NCBI GenBank assembly: GCA_001579985.1
Contig: LRSR01010099.1
Coordinates: 1-64,000 of the forward strand
Source: Hypsibius dujardini
Lineage: Eukaryota > Tardigrada > Eutardigrada > Parachela > Hypsibiidae
Direction: 5' to 3'
DNA length: 64,000 nt
The notes beneath the pieces are model-generated. The model saw nothing but the letters and a program-made list of their open reading frames with translations. It did no database searches and was not told the origin of the DNA. Position numbers and translations under genes: made by a program. Below are positions 60,043 to 64,000 of this stretch, piece by piece (within the stretch, counting starts at the first letter, position 1; the number at the start of each line of letters is the position of its first letter).

Positions 60043-63000
60043 ATGGAAGGAGTTGGAAACGAAATCCGGATCGTTAACCAGCTGCAGGACGTCTTTAAGA
60101 CGTTGGGCGAATCGGAATCCATCGGCCTACCTCAGATTGTCGTAGTTGGTGCACAGGTATGACTGAAGTGAGAGAGGCAAGCAGAAGTCAAAAGAGGCGC
60201 CAAAATAATTGTCGCCTTTTTTAAGCTTACCTTATACAGAATATATGGTATATGGTTGCGGGTATATATTTTTATATATTGTGGTATATATTAGTATATT
60301 GCGGTATATATTGCGGTATATTGGTATATATTGCGGTATATATATTAGTATATATTGGTATATATTGCGGTATGTGGTATATATTAGTATGTATTGGTTA
60401 TATGGTATATATTGCGGTTGTATGGTATATATATGGTATATGGTTGCGGTTATGACGCAGTTAATTTAACATTGTGCTGGTACTCTGTAGAGTTCGGGAA
60501 AAAGCTGTCCTGGAATCCATCGTCGGATGGGATTTCCTTCCTCGTGGGTCAGGAATTGTCACTCGCTGTCCGCTCTTCCTGCAACTGATGTATGTCCCGC
60601 AACTTCCTGATCCTGACAACGAACTTCACCTCGATGGTAACACAGCTTCTTACAATAGGGGGCATTTCACTATGGGCATAAAACATTTTCTGAAATCTGC
60701 AGACGCTGACCATCCAAAGTTTGCGGCGACATTTTCCCATAAGCCGGACATTATTTTCACTAAGCCGTCTAAAATGCGACAGGAAATTGAGCAACGTACC
60801 AACGAAATTGCCGGGAAGGGGAAGGTAAGATCAGGGATGAAAGATGATGTTTCTCATAAATTTACCAATGCGCACATGGAGGTCTTCCTAACATGGAAAA
60901 CTTATTCCAATCTAGAACGTTGTCCATGAGAGGATAGTGTTGAAAATATCCTCGCCATCTTTTATTGACTTGACACTTGTGGATCTACCTGGCCTCATGA
61001 AGGTAATGGTTCCCTCAAGCGACCGTTCTTCTAATTAATTAAAGAACATTTATCCAGAATCCGGTCGGAGATCAACCGCTTGACATAGAGGATCAAACGA
61101 AAGAGCTAATTATGTCGTACATCAGCAACGAAAATTCGCTCATACTGGCCGTCACACCCATGAACGCCGACATGGTGAATTCGGACTCGATTAAACTCGC
61201 GCGAGAGGTCGATCCGAAATGTGAGGATATTTCGCCTGCCAGTTGCTTTCTGTCACTGATGATTGGAAGTTGATTTCGTTACCCCTTTTCGCTTGTTGCA
61301 ATTACAGTCGATCGAACTTTGGTGGGTGCTCACAAAGCTCGACATCATGGATAACGGAACGCACGCTCGGAAGGAGATGATGGGTCAAGTCTTGCCATTC
61401 AAGTTGGGCATCATTGGTATCACCAACCGTACGCAGATGGATATTGAAAAAAACAAGGTGCTGTTTTCAATATACCCATCGTACTAGCACGCAAAAATGC
61501 AAGAATACCGATTAATGTTTTCTGTTAAAAATTTTTCAGACCATTAAAATGCATTTGGAGGATGAGAGAAAGTTCTTCGAAGAAAACTACAAGGACCTGG
61601 CCAGAGAGCACGGAATTCCTTATTTTGCAAAAAAGCTGAATAAGGTGTGTACACCATACCCTGAGCGTGGGTCGGTTTGAGGTGGAAGAATAGCTGCACA
61701 AGTTTTTTTACTAAGTTCTATTCGGACTAGGTTCTAATGGCACATCCGTGAGCGCATGCAAGATCTCCGAAAGAAGCTCGAAGATGCCAAAGCTAATCAC
61801 CGCAATCAGCTGCAGATTCTAGGCGAAAAGGTCGAGGAGAAGTCAGTGATGGTTAATCAGGTCCTGAAAAAGTTCTCCGGCGATTACTGCGAGTCCTTAG
61901 TCGGCTCCACGCCGAGCATCGACAAAGACGGCACCCTCGGAAGTCCAATCCACGGTCCATTGGATTGGACCAAAATAAATGACATTTTTCATGGGGATTT
62001 CGCCAAAGCCCTTGGCGAACTCCGACCTTTGGGGAACCTTGTGTTGGCTGACATCACCAATGCCATCGAAAAATGTGGGGTCAGTGTGTAGATCTCGCAT
62101 GGCCGATCTCATTTTAGCCTTGATTGCATCTGTACCTTTGAATTAATAGGGACTCTACCCTACGTTATTTGTACCGGAAGATGCATTTCGACAATTGATC
62201 GAGAAACAGATCGAAAGTTTCAGAAGTCCAGCCGTAGAATGTGTGAAAAGAGTTCACGAAGAAATGGAAGGTACCATCGACAGGTCCACGGACCTTGTTC
62301 AGGTCCGTGGCGAATACACGAAATTATTAAGGACTCACCCAGGACATAATCAAAATATTTTATTTTCATTAGCGCTTGCTAGACCGATTTCCTAACTTGC
62401 GTGACGAAATCTACGAAGTTGTCCGCCGCTTTTTGGAGAGTCGTCACGATCTAGCTCGGGACTTTGTGGAGGAGCTGGTCGATAACGAAATGAGTTACAT
62501 CGATACGAAGCATCCTCAATTTTACGGAGAGGCTAGTGCATTGGTGAAAGCAGGAAAGGCTAGTAGCACTCAACCACAGAACGTCCATCAGCAGCAGTAT
62601 CCATACAAACAACTAGTGGCTTCTTCCGGAAGCAAAGATGAACCGGATATTTGGAAGATTTTGGAGAGCAATGCCTTTGCTGCCAGTGCTCAACAGGTAG
62701 GAATCTACCTGAGTCTACATATTAGCACTCAATCAATCAACGTACTCGTACAGTACCAGGCAAACGCGGCGGGTTGAATCGGTCGGGTGGCGGAGGGCGC
62801 CACAAACATAGACGTGTCTTGACCTTCCGGTACGGGGGGGGGCAGGATTTTAGTAAAAATCCAAAGGGGGGAGCATTGGTATGATTTTGCTATTTTTAAT
62901 GTAAAAAACGTCAGGGGGTACCCTTGGGTCACTTTTTCGATTTCGGACGGGGGGGGGCAATTGCCCACTTGCCACCCCCTAGTACGCGCCACTGGCCACA

Positions 63001-63564
63001 AGTGTAAGCGACTTTAAATTAGACAAGTTCTTTACAATTTACACTTATGGCGCCCTCTGCCATCCGACCGATTCAACCCATGTACCCGCCACGTTTGCCT
63101 GGTATAGTTTACGTTTTCTTTTCAGGACTTCTATTCCGCTTTGGCTAGTGTAGCAGACGTGGAAAAGGAGGAGTGCGAACTAATCTGCAAACTGGTTTAC
63201 AAATACTTCCTCATTGTTCGGCAGACTGTTCAAACCGGTGTTCCAAAGGGTGTGGTTCATCGGTTGGTTCGATTTGTCAAGGTTGGTTGCGCAGAGTTTC
63301 CTTTCTGTACTGATGGGAAAGGAAAGTGCCTGCCCCTTTCATTGTGCCCTCACCGCCAAGATGGCACGCTCATTTACATTTTACGTTTAGAACCATATCG
63401 AGGAAGAGCTTGTCAAGCAGTTATACGATCCCGATCGTTTTGACGAACTTCTACGGGAGTCACAGCATACAGCTACTCGGCGAACCGAAGCTATCGCTCG
63501 GTTGAAAGAGATCGATGAGGGACTGCTAATCATACGAAATGTTCGCAACCACAAATTGTTCTGA
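60043..63564 (+). CDS. DNM1L: Dynamin-1-like GTPase (DRP1), frame interrupted
   Basis: Eleven exons are visible: 60043-60156, 60491-60824, 60916-61002, 61058-61220, 61308-61457, 61540-61644, 61731-62079, 62150-62302, 62373-62696, 63126-63281 and 63391-63564, about 700 codons. The GTPase domain has VVVGAQSSGK (G1), GIVTRCP (G2), TLVDLPG (G3) and [10 protein letters not shown] (G4). The stalk and C-terminal GED follow ([35 protein letters not shown]). There is no PH domain, as in DRP1, which cuts mitochondria and peroxisomes. The frame is interrupted three times: exon 2 is 2 nt short just after GGAAAA of the P-loop, exon 5 has 1 nt extra before TKLD, and exon 7 is 2 nt short before the IRERMQ block. 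All splice sites, phases elsewhere and the stop look normal. GWDFLPRG and TRCP also differ from the usual GRDFLPRG and TRRP. It is either a young pseudogene or a locus with assembly errors. Confidence 0.85.
60240..60450. repeat. TATATTGCGG minisatellite in DRP1 intron 1
   Basis: Units of 10-20 bp built from GGTATATATTGCGGTATATA and TATTAGTATATTGG repeat through most of the intron. Confidence 0.92.
62757..63108. mobile_element. MITE family A, copy 2, with nested insertion
   Basis: Outer arms match 22636-22815: CAGGCAAACG, GGTTGAATCGGTCGGGTGGC, AGGGCGCCACAA on the left and the complement ending CGTTTGCCTGG on the right. The left arm is split by about 185 bp (roughly 62811-62994) with G-runs and an end CTAGTACGCGCCACTGG. 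That end resembles the CAGTGGCGCG end of the hAT-type element at 50383. GCCACAA lies at both junctions, a probable target duplication. It lies in DRP1 intron 9. Confidence 0.85.
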
Positions 63565-63639
63565 CAAAATCTGTCCGTCTTTGTTGCCGTCATGTGGAAT
63601 ACATTCAACACAGACCTTGTTTTAGGGATGCCGATTACG

Positions 63640-63870
63640 CTGATTAACCGGTTTAACCGCGGTTTGAACCGAACCGCCTGACGCGGTTTTTAAATTTAAC
63701 CGAACCGTTTAAACCGGTTCGGGTTTCGAACCACCTTAAAGTAACCGGTTAGTGTTTGGAACCGCGTCAAACCGAGCCGTTTAAACCGGTTCGGGTTTCG
63801 AACCGCCTTAAAGTAACCGGTTAGTGTTTGGAACCGCGTCAAACCGAACCGTTTACCCGTTACGAACCGT
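63640..63870. repeat. Tandem repeat, about 72-bp unit, AACCGGTT-rich
   Basis: Units containing AAACCGGTTCGGGTTTCGAA and GTAACCGGTTAGTGTTTGGA repeat about two and a half times, preceded by related AACCGCGGTTTGAACCG words. The region is dense in short palindromes. It starts 75 bp after the DRP1 stop. Confidence 0.85.
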
Positions 63871-64000
63871 TATGAACCGTATTCCTGGGTAAAAAAGAAA
63901 CAAGTTCAGTCTGGACAGGGAATCGACTCAATTAGTCACAAGGGTGGCACGCCTAGTTTACCTTAACATTCTCAGGCACTAATATGCAGCAATTGCGCGC

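Overview
The window is nuclear DNA of an animal with a compact, intron-rich genome. Eighteen gene models, one of them weak, plus one pseudogene fit into 64 kb. Most introns are 50 to 500 bp with GT-AG borders, and coding exons are richer in GC than their surroundings. The gene set is typical of an invertebrate: an ApeC protein, omega-class glutathione transferases, an NR1-like nuclear receptor, expanded rhodopsin-like GPCRs, secreted PEBP-like proteins, ATG16L1, CDC73, OS-9 and a DRP1-type dynamin. I infer a small-genome invertebrate. A tardigrade would fit the gene density and intron sizes, but nothing seen proves the phylum. I saw no prokaryotic operon, CRISPR array, tRNA, reverse transcriptase or virus-like element.

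Left part (1-14.6 kb). A secreted protein with two ApeC domains lies on the minus strand at 1.26-3.29 kb. Two paralogous orphan GPCRs (5.4-6.6 and 8.25-9.5 kb) and two PEBP-like genes (10.6-12.0 and 12.25-14.55 kb) follow, all minus. They are separated by large foldback repeats and minisatellites.

Middle (15-38 kb). Two omega-class GST genes sit head to head (15.4-16.4 minus, 19.1-20.9 plus) with matching exon structures. Then come a PM20D2-like M20 peptidase (24.0-26.2 minus) and a cluster from a second GPCR subfamily: a pseudogene at 27.1-28.5, an intact gene at 30.5-31.6 plus, and an intact gene at 33.7-34.8 minus. A nuclear receptor at 35.9-38.3 minus contains an 8-nt micro-exon and a GC-AG intron.

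Right part (41.8-63.6 kb). This is a dense run of conserved cell-biology genes: ATG16L1 (plus), CDC73/parafibromin (plus), a four-TM membrane protein (plus), OS-9 (minus), a BTB-BACK protein with a long disordered tail (plus) and a dynamin-1-like GTPase (plus). The dynamin reading frame is interrupted at three conserved places although its splice sites look normal.

The main non-genic feature is a high density of short non-autonomous DNA transposons (MITEs) with clear terminal inverted repeats, many inside introns. Several families with unrelated interiors share the same outermost bases: TACTGT in one group, TAcGAGGTAA in another, TACACACGTGGC in a third. Tetranucleotide CAGA/TCTG tracts lie in five genes between 36 and 57 kb. 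All exon models were built by eye from splice signals, phase agreement and family motifs, and no database search was possible.
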